From the NCBI RefSeq assembly GCF_900207585.1, contig NZ_OAOP01000004.1, forward strand, positions 248,001 through 312,000: a DNA stretch of 64,000 bases, read 5' to 3'. A program made the position numbers and the translations under genes. Positions 26,485 to 36,730 of this stretch are shown here, one piece after another. The DNA comes from Bacillus oleivorans. GTDB taxonomy: Bacteria > Bacillota > Bacilli > Bacillales > JC228. Below the pieces are notes generated by a model that was not told the DNA's origin, searched no databases, and was given only the letters and a program-made list of their open reading frames with translations. Each line of letters starts with the position of its first letter. Positions within the stretch are counted from its first letter, which is position 1.

Positions 26485-27489
26485 ATGAAAAAATTAGGAT
26501 TAACACTATTTTCTATATTAATAGTACTCGTATTAGCAGCGTGTGGAGCATCTGAAGCAGGTGACAATGCAGGCAGAGAAGAAGGCTCGGCAAAAGAACC
26601 TTTAAAAGTTACGCTTCCGACCTGGACAGGCTATGGACCGCTCTTTTTAGCTCAAGAAAAAGGGTTCTTTGAAAAGCATGGTATAGAAGTAGAACTTTCT
26701 ATTATTGAAGGATTAGCTGAACGAAAGCAAGCTCTTGCTGGCGGACAAGTCGATGGAATGGCAACAGCATTAGATGTACAGGTTACAATGGCAGCGGCAG
26801 ATGTACCCATGGAGGTAGTTTGGTTATTAGATGACTCCTATGGCGGGGATGGAATTACCGTTAAAAATAATATTCATTCAGTAGAAGATTTAAAAGGAAA
26901 ACAGGTTGCATTTGAACAAGGATCTACAAGTCACCTTCTTCTGCTTACTGCTTTAGAAGAAGCTGGATTGACAGATCAAGATGTGGAAATGGTGCAAATG
27001 TCTGCTGGTGATGCAGGAGCAGCCTTTGTGGCTGGCCAGGTAGATGCAGCTGTAACTTGGGAGCCTTGGTTATCTAAAGCCTCTGAGGCAGATGGAAAAA
27101 TTCTCGTTTCAACAAAGGATTTACCAGGAATTATTGTGGATACGGTTGGTTTTAGAAAGAGTGTAGTAGAAGAACGTCCGGAAGATATTCAAGCTTTTGT
27201 TAATGCAATGGCCGATGCGATGGATTACTGGAAGGAAAACGAAGAAGAATCTAATCAGATTATGGCTGAAGGGCTAAACATTGACGTAGAGGAATTTACG
27301 GCTACAGTAACAGGGCTTAAATTTATGGATGCACAAGCAAATAAAAATCTATTTGGAACAAGTAAGCAACAAGGTGATATTTATAGCTCAGCACAAAATG
27401 CAAGTGACTTCTATTTAGAACAAGGGCTAATTGAAATAGCCCCAAGTGCAGATGAGGTCTTGAACTCAACCTTTGTAGAAGGGCTATAG
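26485..27489 (+). CDS. SsuA/TauA-type ABC substrate-binding lipoprotein
   Basis: 334 residues, lipobox LVLAACGAS. NMT1/ThiY-like fold with the family motifs WTGYGPLFLAQEKGFF, GLAERKQALAGGQVDG, GKQVAFEQGSTSH and VDAAVTWEPWLSKA. Members bind sulfonates, nitrate, taurine, riboflavin or thiamine precursors. The second ATG is preferred since AAGGAG is nine bases upstream. It lies downstream of dehydrogenase and aminotransferase genes, so the ligand may feed those enzymes. Confidence 0.87.
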   Translation: MKKLGLTLFSILIVLVLAACGASEAGDNAGREEGSAKEPLKVTLPTWTGYGPLFLAQEKGFFEKHGIEVELSIIEGLAERKQALAGGQVDGMATALDVQVTMAAADVPMEVVWLLDDSYGGDGITVKNNIHSVEDLKGKQVAFEQGSTSHLLLLTALEEAGLTDQDVEMVQMSAGDAGAAFVAGQVDAAVTWEPWLSKASEADGKILVSTKDLPGIIVDTVGFRKSVVEERPEDIQAFVNAMADAMDYWKENEEESNQIMAEGLNIDVEEFTATVTGLKFMDAQANKNLFGTSKQQGDIYSSAQNASDFYLEQGLIEIAPSADEVLNSTFVEGL

Positions 27490-27494
27490 CATGT

Positions 27495-27525
27495 AAGGAG
27501 CGCCTGTCTGGGCCTCCTTTTTTCA
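27495..27525 (+). terminator. hairpin between binding-protein and permease genes
   Basis: AAGGAG-GCC arms pair with GGC-CTCCTT (one unpaired C on the left arm), followed by TTTTTT. Probably a leaky terminator that favours binding-protein expression, as the permease 30 bases later has no separate promoter I can see. Confidence 0.7.
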
Positions 27526-27549
27526 TTAAGTAATTGGAGGAGTTCACTC

Positions 27550-28344
27550 ATGTGGAAATCAATTTTTACACCTAAGAAAGAAATATCAAAAAAACTATCT
27601 CTTGGAGCTGGTTTAACTACCTTTCTCCTTTTCTTAATCATCTGGTCCGTTTTGACATACGGCGGTTTCATAAGTCCATTATTCTTGCCAGCACCGGACA
27701 AAATCGTTACTACAGCTATTTCTATGTTCCAGGAGGGAGACATTATTGCAGATATCGGTATAAGTTTTTCCCGCGTTGCCCTTGGCTTTTTATTGGCAGC
27801 AGCGATCGGGGTTCCCCTCGGAATATTAATGGGCAGCCTTCGCATTGCCCAAGCTGCCTTTGAACCTTTTATTGGCTTTATCCGTTATATGCCTGCCTCA
27901 GCATTTATTCCTTTATTTATCCTCTGGATTGGACTAGGTGAAACTGAAAAAATGGCTGTTATCTTTTTTGGTACCTTCTTTCAGCTGACACTAATGGTGA
28001 TGGATGTTACAAAAAATGTACAGAACGAATTAATCGAAGTTTCCTACACGTTAGGGGTTAACAAAAGCCAATTATTTACGAAGGTAATACTACCAGCCTC
28101 ATTACCTGGTATTGTCGATACACTGCGGATCACGTTCGGCTGGGCCTGGACTTACCTAGTTGTGGCTGAAATTGTTGGCGCATCAAGCGGACTCGGCTAT
28201 ATGATTATGCAAGCCTCCCGTTTCTTAAATTCTGAAGAAATCATTGTCGGGATATTAATTATCGGTCTTTTGGGCTTACTAACCGATTTGATTTTCAAAA
28301 CGATCTACCGCTTATCTTTTGGCTGGATGAGAAAGGAAGGATAA
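27550..28344 (+). CDS. SsuC/TauC-type ABC permease
   Basis: 264 residues with six predicted membrane segments and the BPD permease EAA-like loop (LIEVSYTLGVNKSQLFTKVI). WAWTYLVVAEIVGASSGLGY near the C-terminus is typical of the NitT/TauT group. Co-directional with binding protein and ATPase genes. Confidence 0.9.
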   Translation: MWKSIFTPKKEISKKLSLGAGLTTFLLFLIIWSVLTYGGFISPLFLPAPDKIVTTAISMFQEGDIIADIGISFSRVALGFLLAAAIGVPLGILMGSLRIAQAAFEPFIGFIRYMPASAFIPLFILWIGLGETEKMAVIFFGTFFQLTLMVMDVTKNVQNELIEVSYTLGVNKSQLFTKVILPASLPGIVDTLRITFGWAWTYLVVAEIVGASSGLGYMIMQASRFLNSEEIIVGILIIGLLGLLTDLIFKTIYRLSFGWMRKEG

Positions 28345-28348
28345 CATC

Positions 28349-29122
28349 ATGACAACAAAGCTAGTAATCGATCAAGTCGGAAAAGTTTTTTCAACGAAAA
28401 GCGGAGATGTTGTCGCGCTGAACCAAACCTCCTTTACGGTTGAAGAAGGAGAATTTGTTACTATACTTGGCCCTTCTGGCTGCGGGAAGTCTACGATTTT
28501 ACGGGTCGTTGCCGGGCTGGAAGAGCCTACTTCAGGTAAAGTGCTGATGGATGGGAAAGAGATTAAGGGGCCAGGTCCAGATCGGGGGATGGTGTTTCAA
28601 ACTTATTCTTTGTATCCATGGCTAACAGTCGAAGAAAACATTGCATTTGGGCTGAAGTTAAAAGGAGTTTCGAAAAAAGAACAGCAGGAAGTTGCCCGTC
28701 ACTATTTAAATATGATTGGTTTAAACGGATTTGAAAAACATTATCCGATACAGCTTTCAGGCGGGATGAAGCAAAGGGTTGCGATTGCAAGGGCTCTTGC
28801 GAATGATCCGGAAATTTTGCTGATGGATGAGCCATTTGGTGCCCTAGATGCCCAGACCCGCTCTATCATGCAAGAGATCCTTCTAAAAGTTTGGGAGGAA
28901 TCGAAAAAAACGATTCTTTTTATCACCCATGATGTAGAAGAGTCCATTTTCTTAGGTGACTCGGTCTACGTAATGACAGCTAGGCCAGGGCGTCTAAAGG
29001 CAAACATCAAAGTCCCTCTCCCCCGCCCACGCGATTATCAAAGTAAGAGCGGTCCGGAATTTGCTGCATTAAAGGCCGAGCTGCTGGAGTTAATTCGCGA
29101 AGAAAGTTTGAAGTCGGTTTAA
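28349..29122 (+). CDS. SsuB/TauB-type ABC ATPase
   Basis: 257-residue ATP-binding subunit. Walker A is GPSGCGKST (~42), the Q loop MVFQTYSLYPW, signature LSGGMKQRVAIARAL and Walker B ILLMDEPFGALD, then the H-loop FITHDVEES. The C-terminal ARPGRLKANIKVPLPRPRD is usual for the nitrate/taurine group. Four bases after the permease stop. Confidence 0.93.
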   Translation: MTTKLVIDQVGKVFSTKSGDVVALNQTSFTVEEGEFVTILGPSGCGKSTILRVVAGLEEPTSGKVLMDGKEIKGPGPDRGMVFQTYSLYPWLTVEENIAFGLKLKGVSKKEQQEVARHYLNMIGLNGFEKHYPIQLSGGMKQRVAIARALANDPEILLMDEPFGALDAQTRSIMQEILLKVWEESKKTILFITHDVEESIFLGDSVYVMTARPGRLKANIKVPLPRPRDYQSKSGPEFAALKAELLELIREESLKSV

Positions 29123-29132
29123 TCCAAAAATC

Positions 29133-29167
29133 GGCACCCTAAGTCTAATTGCAAAGGGTGCCTTTTT
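29133..29167 (+). terminator. rho-independent terminator
   Basis: GGCACCCT/AGGGTGCC with a 14-base loop and TTTTT ends the dehydrogenase/aminotransferase/ABC operon. Confidence 0.9.
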
Positions 29168-29239
29168 ATGTTTGAAAGACGATATTCAAGGAGGAATAAA
29201 TATATATATATTGTTCTTTTCGATCAAGTATCTTTATCG

Positions 29240-29422
29240 AAGCGGACATAGAATCCGTTATTTCGATAAAATCAGTGGAATCCACAGTGTTCGCGGACAG
29301 GAGATCCGTTATTTGAGAATTTTAGCAAGAAAATGCCCTTGTTTTCGCTTATTAACGGAACCTATGTCCGATAAATTGAAGAAAAAAACCATTTTTCATA
29401 AATAACGGTTCCTATGTCCTTT
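29240..29422. repeat. intergenic array, GGACATAGGATCCGTTAT family
   Basis: Four degenerate units of ~20 bases at ~50-bp spacing: GGACATAGAATCCGTTATTT, GGACAGGAGATCCGTTATTT, then two inverted units TAACGGAACCTATGTCC and TAACGGTTCCTATGTCC. The two orientations can pair across the centre. A related array lies at 54153-54376. The rest of this ~500-base gene-free stretch shows nothing else recognisable. Confidence 0.75.
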
Positions 29423-29642
29423 TAACAGAACGAGTACCAAAAAATAAGATATCACATAGTCCTAAAAGTTTGACCGACGAATTCACATGTTCCGGTGCGT
29501 GACTGCACGTGTCGGAATTTGTTAAATATTTTTCCAGTTTCTATGGTAATTCCTCTAATTTTCTATATAATTAGATAGTATTTACAAAAATGGGTATAAA
29601 GTCACATACCTATTATCTTATTTCAGAGAGGAAGAATACTTG

Positions 29643-30500
29643 ATGATTTGTCCGAATTGTAGTCATGAAAGTGAGGGAGGCAAGTTTTGCGTTAAATGTG
29701 GGACTCAACTTCCAACAGCATCTGATGAGACTGTGAGTGCTCAGGAAAACCAGCCAGTACAAGCAACACAACAAGTCTCTGTAACTGCGGAAGAGTATGT
29801 ATCTAAACCAGCTTCTAGCGTACAAACTAGCCAGTATGTAGAAGGTGCGAAAAAAATCTCGAAGTCTTACATCAATACTTTTCTCCACGTGCTAAAACAC
29901 CCTTATGCAGCTTCTGTAAAGGCAGGAGAAGATCAGTTTATTAATGGAATTATTACAATTATTCTTTATTCATTACTGATTCCTTTCATCATTTACTTTG
30001 CCTTAAAAGGCGTACTAGGTGATCTAAATGATTTTGGTGCTGAGTTATTTGGCGAGTCAATGGATATTAATCCTCCATTTGCCGATGTAGTGATTAAGCC
30101 ATTTTTTGCTTACGCTATTTTTATTTTACTTGTGGCTGCATTTTCATTCGCTGCCGTTAAATTAATGAAAGTAAATGCTAGTTTCAAAGAGGTGATCGCC
30201 CGCTTTGCTAGTCTTTTAATCCCATTTGTAACGATTCTTGCCGTAGCACTTATTTTATCTTTAATTAAAGTAAGCCTATTTATCTATTTATTAGTTTTCG
30301 GCTTAATCGGTGCCATTTTCTTAGTACCGGCTTTAGTAGTTACCAGCTATCAAAAGCAGTCTCAGGAAGGATTAGATAAGGTTTACGGTATTTTAATTGC
30401 TTACGTACTAACCTTTATTGCACTTCGAATTATGGGGGAAATGTTGTTTGACTCATTAGTAAGTGCCTTCTCGAGTATGTTTGGCGGCGGATTTTATTAA
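29643..30500 (+). CDS. zinc-ribbon membrane protein
   Basis: 285 residues. An N-terminal zinc ribbon MICPNCSHESEGGKFCVKCG (two CxxC pairs, ~3-20) is followed by a polar linker rich in Q, T and S (~25-75) and then about five membrane helices (~95-285). The ATG is used because GAGGAAG is eight bases upstream; a TTG directly before it is possible. Similar architecture occurs in YIP1-like and DUF6574-type Bacillus proteins of unknown role. A second small membrane-protein gene follows and may be co-transcribed. Confidence 0.75.
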   Translation: MICPNCSHESEGGKFCVKCGTQLPTASDETVSAQENQPVQATQQVSVTAEEYVSKPASSVQTSQYVEGAKKISKSYINTFLHVLKHPYAASVKAGEDQFINGIITIILYSLLIPFIIYFALKGVLGDLNDFGAELFGESMDINPPFADVVIKPFFAYAIFILLVAAFSFAAVKLMKVNASFKEVIARFASLLIPFVTILAVALILSLIKVSLFIYLLVFGLIGAIFLVPALVVTSYQKQSQEGLDKVYGILIAYVLTFIALRIMGEMLFDSLVSAFSSMFGGGFY

Positions 30501-30545
30501 TCTTAATTAGTTGTGTTGCACATAACATCAAGGAGGGAACAATTC

Positions 30546-30929
30546 ATGAATTTTAACTTTAAAAATTCATATCTTAGCGCAAAATTAATTTTTTTGGCAA
30601 CCTGCGCGGCAGTTATTTCTTTATTTTTACCATGGGCAGATTTAGGATTTATTTCGGCTTCTGGATTTCAACAACAGGGATACTTGTTGCTTATTTTCTT
30701 TATCTATCCGATTTATCGGGTTTTAACAGGGAAATCATTAAATAAAGTGGCGGGTCTTATTTGTGGAATCATTGCGGTTATCGGTACGTTTTTATTCCTA
30801 AGTACGAAAAGTGTTGATGTTTTTGGAACAACCGTTAATGGAGCTGGGTCAGGTCTATACTTATTCCTAATCGCATCCATAGTACTTACAGTTGGCGTCT
30901 TATTAGAAAAGCCAAAACAAACAGTATAA
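30546..30929 (+). CDS. small four-helix membrane protein, unknown function
   Basis: 127 residues starting MNFNFKNSYLSAKLIF behind AAGGAGGGA; the longer open frame upstream covers the ribosome site. About four membrane helices, with a FLPWADLGFISASG loop after the first. No recognised family. It follows the zinc-ribbon protein by 45 bases and is closed by a hairpin with a T8 run. Confidence 0.7.
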   Translation: MNFNFKNSYLSAKLIFLATCAAVISLFLPWADLGFISASGFQQQGYLLLIFFIYPIYRVLTGKSLNKVAGLICGIIAVIGTFLFLSTKSVDVFGTTVNGAGSGLYLFLIASIVLTVGVLLEKPKQTV

Positions 30930-30940
30930 ACCGACCTAAA

Positions 30941-30967
30941 GGCACCCCATAGCGGGTGTTTTTTTTC
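30941..30967 (+). terminator. rho-independent terminator, short stem
   Basis: CACCC/GGGTG stem followed by eight T after the small membrane-protein gene. Confidence 0.65.
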
Positions 30968-31104
30968 GGCATAAATCGGCGCGTAATCGGGGAGTGACAT
31001 GATAGATCGAGGTATAAATCGGGGCTTGGCAGGCATATGTCGAAGCAAAAAGAGGAGATCTAAATGATCCCCTCTTTTAATTTCCCTTCATTTTAAAAGG
31101 CGTT

Positions 31105-31647
31105 TTATCGTAAAGTTTTTAGTGCACCGCTCCATGCAAGAACTTGGTCTAGCATTAGGTTTACGTTATCAAGGTGTAGATCTTGTGGCTTGAAAACTGA
31201 GCCGTTTTCAAAATCAGTGAATAGAGATAGAGTTGGATGAGTACGAACATCTGCAACCATTAATTCACCTAGAATTCCACGAAGATGTTCAGCTGCACGA
31301 GCACCACCAGTTGAACCGTAGCTTACGATACCAGCAGCTTTGTTGTTCCATGCTTCGCGTGCAAAATCAAGAGCGTTTTTAAGCGCACCTGTAATGCTAT
31401 GATTGTATTCTTGAACGATGAATACGAACCCATCAAGGCTAGCTAATTTTTCATTCCAGGCTGCGATGCCTGGTTCAGAACCATCAGTTTCACCTAGGAA
31501 TGGTAATTTGTAATCCGCAATATCTACGATTTCGTAGTCAGCATCTCCACGTTTATCTGCAATTCCTTTTACCCATTCTCCTACTTGTGGACTAACACGT
31601 CCTTGACGGGTAGATCCTAAAATAATACCTATTTTTAATTTTTCCAT
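31105..31647 (-). CDS. NADPH-dependent FMN reductase
   Basis: 180-residue flavodoxin-like reductase. FMN phosphate loop GSTRQGRVSPQVGEWV, then FIVQEYNHSITGALKNALDF and VSYGSTGGARAAEHLRG match the NADPH-dependent FMN/quinone/azo reductase family. I start at the ATG behind AGAGGAGG because homologues begin at the first beta strand. A second, in-frame ATG 18 codons upstream (MGIFDKLLGRTTKEEE) has its own AGGTGG site and would add a short leader. Two TCTC-N6-GAGA sites lie upstream and suggest redox- or quinone-sensing control. Confidence 0.87.
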   Translation of the reverse strand: MEKLKIGIILGSTRQGRVSPQVGEWVKGIADKRGDADYEIVDIADYKLPFLGETDGSEPGIAAWNEKLASLDGFVFIVQEYNHSITGALKNALDFAREAWNNKAAGIVSYGSTGGARAAEHLRGILGELMVADVRTHPTLSLFTDFENGSVFKPQDLHLDNVNLMLDQVLAWSGALKTLR

Positions 31648-31810
31648 ATGCGTTTCCTCCTCTTTAGTTGTTCTTCCTAATAGCTTGTCGAAAATTCCCA
31701 TTCTATACACCACCTATTTTAGGTACAAATACCATACAATAAATACAGCCTTAATCTTGGAAAGTAAATTCCATTTTTTCCTTAAAATGAAGGGAAAATT
31801 TTATCTTAAA

Positions 31811-31824
31811 TCTCTAATTTGAGA
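31811..31824. promoter_or_regulatory. MhqR-like operator candidate
   Basis: TCTCTAATTTGAGA, a TCTC-N6-GAGA palindrome with an AATT-like centre, extended to ATCTCT/AGAGAT. It resembles the B. subtilis MhqR box pattern (TCTC-GAATTC-GAGA type) that controls quinone reductases. Confidence 0.45.
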
Positions 31825-31939
31825 GATATAAGCAAATTTTAAATTCTTCGTGTTTTGCCAATCTCAAACCATCATATTTTTATCAAACTTAGCTCTTTCT
31901 ACTCTATAAGGCTAACTTAGAATAGCATTTATTCGCATT

Positions 31940-31953
31940 TCTCAATTTTGAGA
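31940..31953. promoter_or_regulatory. second MhqR-like operator candidate
   Basis: TCTCAATTTTGAGA, same TCTC-N6-GAGA layout as the site 129 bases away, in the ~660-base gene-free region between the FMN reductase and the xpt riboswitch. That region also holds a long imperfect inverted repeat (~32057-32098, CGTATTCG/CGAATAC arms around ATCCTTAATTAAGGAT) with no assigned role. Confidence 0.45.
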
Positions 31954-32287
31954 TATATGTGAATAAGATCCCACTTAAAAGTTAATCAAGCATAGATCCG
32001 ATAAAAATGTTTTAAAAAACTTGAACTTACTACCTAAGACTATAGTCCTGTTTATCTCGTATTCGTTTATCCTTAATTAAGGATTTTCGAATACAAGACA
32101 TATGATATTATACTGCTATCGCATTGTCAACAATAAAGCTTATAGTTTTACAATAGTCCTGACAAAATCGATGTGGTCCTTTTCATTTACCTTTGATAAG
32201 CTTACTAAACTTAAACCACTATAACCAATAATCTGCTCAAAACTTTTTTACAACAATCCCCACTATTTTCATCGACTAGATGTATGC

Positions 32288-32293
32288 TATAAT
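32288..32293 (+). promoter_or_regulatory. xpt-pbuX promoter -10 box
   Basis: TATAAT preceded by TATGC, ~24 bases upstream of the guanine aptamer; the -35 element (TTTTCA at 32266-32271, spacing 16) is weak. Confidence 0.5.
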
Positions 32294-32316
32294 GAATTTC
32301 GTAATTTTATATCGCA

Positions 32317-32391
32317 TTCACTCATATAATCGCGAGAATATGGCTCGCAAGTCTCTACCGGGTTACCGTAAATAATCTGACTATGAGTGAG
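32317..32391 (+). promoter_or_regulatory. guanine (purine) riboswitch
   Basis: Has the conserved segments TCACTCATATAATCGCGAGA, ATATGGCTCGCAAGTCTCTA, CCGGGTTACCGTAAAT and TCTGACTATGAGTGA. The C in GACTATG is the specificity base for guanine rather than adenine. It controls xpt-pbuX as in B. subtilis. Confidence 0.96.
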
Positions 32392-32433
32392 CAATGGAAG
32401 ATATCTGCCTATGGATATTTTCATACCCAAAAA

Positions 32434-34443
<2,010 letters not shown>

Positions 34444-34453
34444 AGAGTAAGAA

Positions 34454-34486
34454 ATGCCTGGCAAAATTTTTCGCCAGGCATTTTTT
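34454..34486 (+). terminator. rho-independent terminator after pbuX
   Basis: ATGCCTGGC/GCCAGGCAT around AAAATTTTTC, then six T. Confidence 0.93.
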
Positions 34487-34499
34487 GTTTATAGAAATA

Positions 34500-35020
34500 T
34501 CACTTTTTAGCGGCTTTCATTATGAAAGACGCCGGAACCAGTTCTGCTCTTTGAGTTGAATACCATTTAGACGGATCATCTGAAGCATTTTCCGGTAAGA
34601 TTACATCTTCAATCACTTTTTCTACCGAAAATCCAACTTCAACAGGAGTATTTATATATGTACTTAATTTCCGATGATAGATAATTACATTGTTGTGCCA
34701 CGCCTCATTCAATTCAGGACCTTCAAGATTGTACGATTTGTTAAAAATAAAGGAAGAATCCTTATAGGTTAGCCGATTATGCATCGGATGGTCCCAGCTA
34801 AAAACAATCATTCCGCCTGGTTTTAAATATTGATAAATATTTGACAGTGTACGGTTTAAATCAAGGGTCCAGCCTAGCGCATAAATCGAGTATACAATAT
34901 CGAAATAGTTTACTACTGTATAATTAGGTCTCAGAAACTATTCAATATCCTCTAGACTCATTGTTGAACGAGTTAATCCAATTATGTAATCTTTACGATT
35001 TTGTACTAAAATCTTTTCTC
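34500..35020 (-). pseudogene. class I SAM-dependent methyltransferase, decayed
   Basis: The intact 3' part encodes MIVFSWDHPMHNRLTYKDSS through SFIMKAAKK. Reading upstream in the same frame gives IIGLTRSTMSLEDIE, an in-frame TAG, then FLRPNYTVVNYFDIVYSIYA and NIYQYLKPGG, the post-I and motif III regions of a methyltransferase. The N-terminal SAM-binding glycine motif is missing; the frame runs into the end of the SRPBCC gene. So it is 5'-truncated and carries a stop. Confidence 0.8.
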
Positions 35021-35446
35021 AAGAATCTCCTTTATTTTCTTTAAGTCCTTTTTGTTGGCTTGTCGCATCATAGTGGACATAAACGGAGCCATTAATTTAG
35101 AAAAACCGGTCGGATTGCCTTTGTTCCGCAAGGTCATTAAAGTAGTAGAGGCATCAATGGCTTCCCAGGTATAGGTTGTCTCCATCGGAAATGGTCCATT
35201 TGCAGTGCTCATAACCAGTTTTTCGCCAGGAATAAACTCAACAACTTCATACACATAAGCAAGCTCTCTTCTTAAAAATTGGGCTTTGAAAGCAATTCGG
35301 GAACCGACCGCTAACAGCTTGGGAGTTTGCCATTCCGCTGAATGAATATTGTCATACCATTCTGGAGCATTATCAGGGTTTGCGGCATATTCTGAAACTT
35401 TTTCTAACGGACACCGAATTTTTATTTCGGTCATTACGTCTACCAT
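35006..35446 (-). CDS. SRPBCC family protein
   Basis: 145 residues with the START/polyketide-cyclase-like fold: VMTEIKIRCPLEKVSEYAAN, NAPEWYDNIHSAEWQTP, GSRIAFKAQFL and a C-terminal helix ending KKIKEILEKRF. Such proteins bind a hydrophobic ligand; none can be named here. Start at ATG behind GGGGTGAT rather than 19 codons earlier. It follows the NAT gene by 31 bases and precedes the decayed methyltransferase. Confidence 0.8.
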   Translation of the reverse strand: MVDVMTEIKIRCPLEKVSEYAANPDNAPEWYDNIHSAEWQTPKLLAVGSRIAFKAQFLRRELAYVYEVVEFIPGEKLVMSTANGPFPMETTYTWEAIDASTTLMTLRNKGNPTGFSKLMAPFMSTMMRQANKKDLKKIKEILEKRF

Positions 35447-35477
35447 TGTTATCACCCCTATTTTATTTCGATATACT

Positions 35478-36272
35478 TTAGAACAATTCCACCCCGCGCT
35501 CACTCAAAAAGCGCAAAGCTTTTTCTGTTGAAATTCTTGATATCCCAGCCTTGTCCTCAATCAACTGAATCCATTCTTCTCTATTGTCAAAAATTTTTTC
35601 GAAATGCTCTCCGTTCTGCTTATGGACAGTATATTTTGTATTCATCAACTGATGCCGTTCTCCATTCGGGTACCAGGTAACCTCAATTTTACGGAAAAGA
35701 CGATTTTCTGGGATATCGGTGTAAGCCCGCTGCAGCCAAAAATCAAATTCTGCCCTAGTCAGTTTACGAAGGTAAAGCGTTTTAGTTACGATTGGCTCTC
35801 CCCCATCCAGGACACGCGTCCATACAATACCGCCATCCTCCGACCGCTCAAAATGGGAGGTTTCATAAAAGGTTTCGACTACCCAGTTCCCTGTCTTAAT
35901 CGGGATTGGTTCAAAAAAGGGGCCAGCATAACCAGCGTCAACTAGGTAGTCCTCACCTTTCCAGCTGAGCCAAATCGCAATATGTCCTTTTTCAACCGGG
36001 ACAAGTTCTACGTCGTACCCTAACCAATCTAGGAGCTGAATAAAACGGCCATTCAGTACATAACAATTTCCACCCCAGCCTAATTGGGTATTTCTCTCTA
36101 AGAACTCTGCAACAGTCGGGATCCTCTTTTCGATATTTTCACCTGCCAGTGTATATTTGCTAATCAATTCGAACGGAAACGTATGTAAATGTGCTCTTGT
36201 TAATTCTTCTATTTGTTCTAGTGAATTTTCTTTTACCGTACCAATTCCTAGCTTTTTCAAGTAGTCTCTCAA
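35478..36272 (-). CDS. arylamine N-acetyltransferase
   Basis: 264 residues; transfers acetyl from acetyl-CoA to arylamines or hydrazines. The catalytic triad is visible: Cys in GWGGNCYVLNGRF (~65), His in EKGHIAIWLSW (~102) and Asp in YLVDAGYAGP (~117), with the family segment HTFPFELISKYT near 30. Start is TTG behind GGGAGG. A perfect 22-bp palindrome lies about 36 bases upstream, so a TetR-type repressor encoded elsewhere probably controls it. Confidence 0.9.
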   Translation of the reverse strand: MRDYLKKLGIGTVKENSLEQIEELTRAHLHTFPFELISKYTLAGENIEKRIPTVAEFLERNTQLGWGGNCYVLNGRFIQLLDWLGYDVELVPVEKGHIAIWLSWKGEDYLVDAGYAGPFFEPIPIKTGNWVVETFYETSHFERSEDGGIVWTRVLDGGEPIVTKTLYLRKLTRAEFDFWLQRAYTDIPENRLFRKIEVTWYPNGERHQLMNTKYTVHKQNGEHFEKIFDNREEWIQLIEDKAGISRISTEKALRFLSERGVELF

Positions 36273-36307
36273 ACTATTACCTCCCTCTGCCAATTAAGCC
36301 ACCTAGA

Positions 36308-36329
36308 ATTAAACAAACGTTTGTTTAAT
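36308..36329. promoter_or_regulatory. perfect 22-bp palindrome, TetR-type operator candidate
   Basis: Left half ATTAAACAAAC and right half GTTTGTTTAAT are exact reverse complements. A 19/22 match occurs at 63339-63360. The core AAACAAACGTTTGTTT is typical of TetR-family sites. Confidence 0.65.
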
Positions 36330-36538
36330 CATGAGGAAACGATCTTTTATATGAACGAGTGACCCTTAAGTGCTTAAGTATTAAGGTCAGTTTACCACAA
36401 AGGTAAGATTGGAATTGAATAATTGGCAAATTTGTCCTCATGGATCAAATAAAAGTTTTAGGAAAATCTCATACATAAGTATTTCTTTTTATAACATGGG
36501 AAAATTACAAATGATATTTGGAAAAGGAGGAAATTGTT

Positions 36539-36724
36539 GTGAATAATTTAACCGAACTTGAGGTTGAAAATTTACGCCATCTCATTGGCGGACATGCGAC
36601 AGTTGCAAAAAAATTAGAAACCTATGCCCAAAGCTGCACAGATCCGCAATTAAAAACAATGCTGCAAAGGGATGCCCAATCTGCAAGACAAGCACAACAG
36701 CAACTTTTAAATTTTTTAGGATAA
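36539..36724 (+). CDS. small helical protein, probable spore-associated
   Basis: 61 residues starting GTG behind AAAGGAGG (MNNLTELEVENLRHLIGG). Two amphipathic helices, rich in Q and A (SARQAQQQLLNFL). Similar small proteins stand next to CotF-like genes in many Bacillus species. Six bases before the CotF-like gene, so likely co-translated. Function not established. Confidence 0.75.
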   Translation: MNNLTELEVENLRHLIGGHATVAKKLETYAQSCTDPQLKTMLQRDAQSARQAQQQLLNFLG

Positions 36725-36730
36725 GGTGGG

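Noticed and set aside
27411-27845. 144-codon minus-strand frame opposite the Ssu-type genes
   Set aside because: Crosses the gap between two well-supported genes with no ribosome site or family motif.
32040-32100. T-box or other structured leader before xpt
   Set aside because: There is a long inverted repeat, but no T-box sequence, and it precedes the promoter of the guanine riboswitch transcript.
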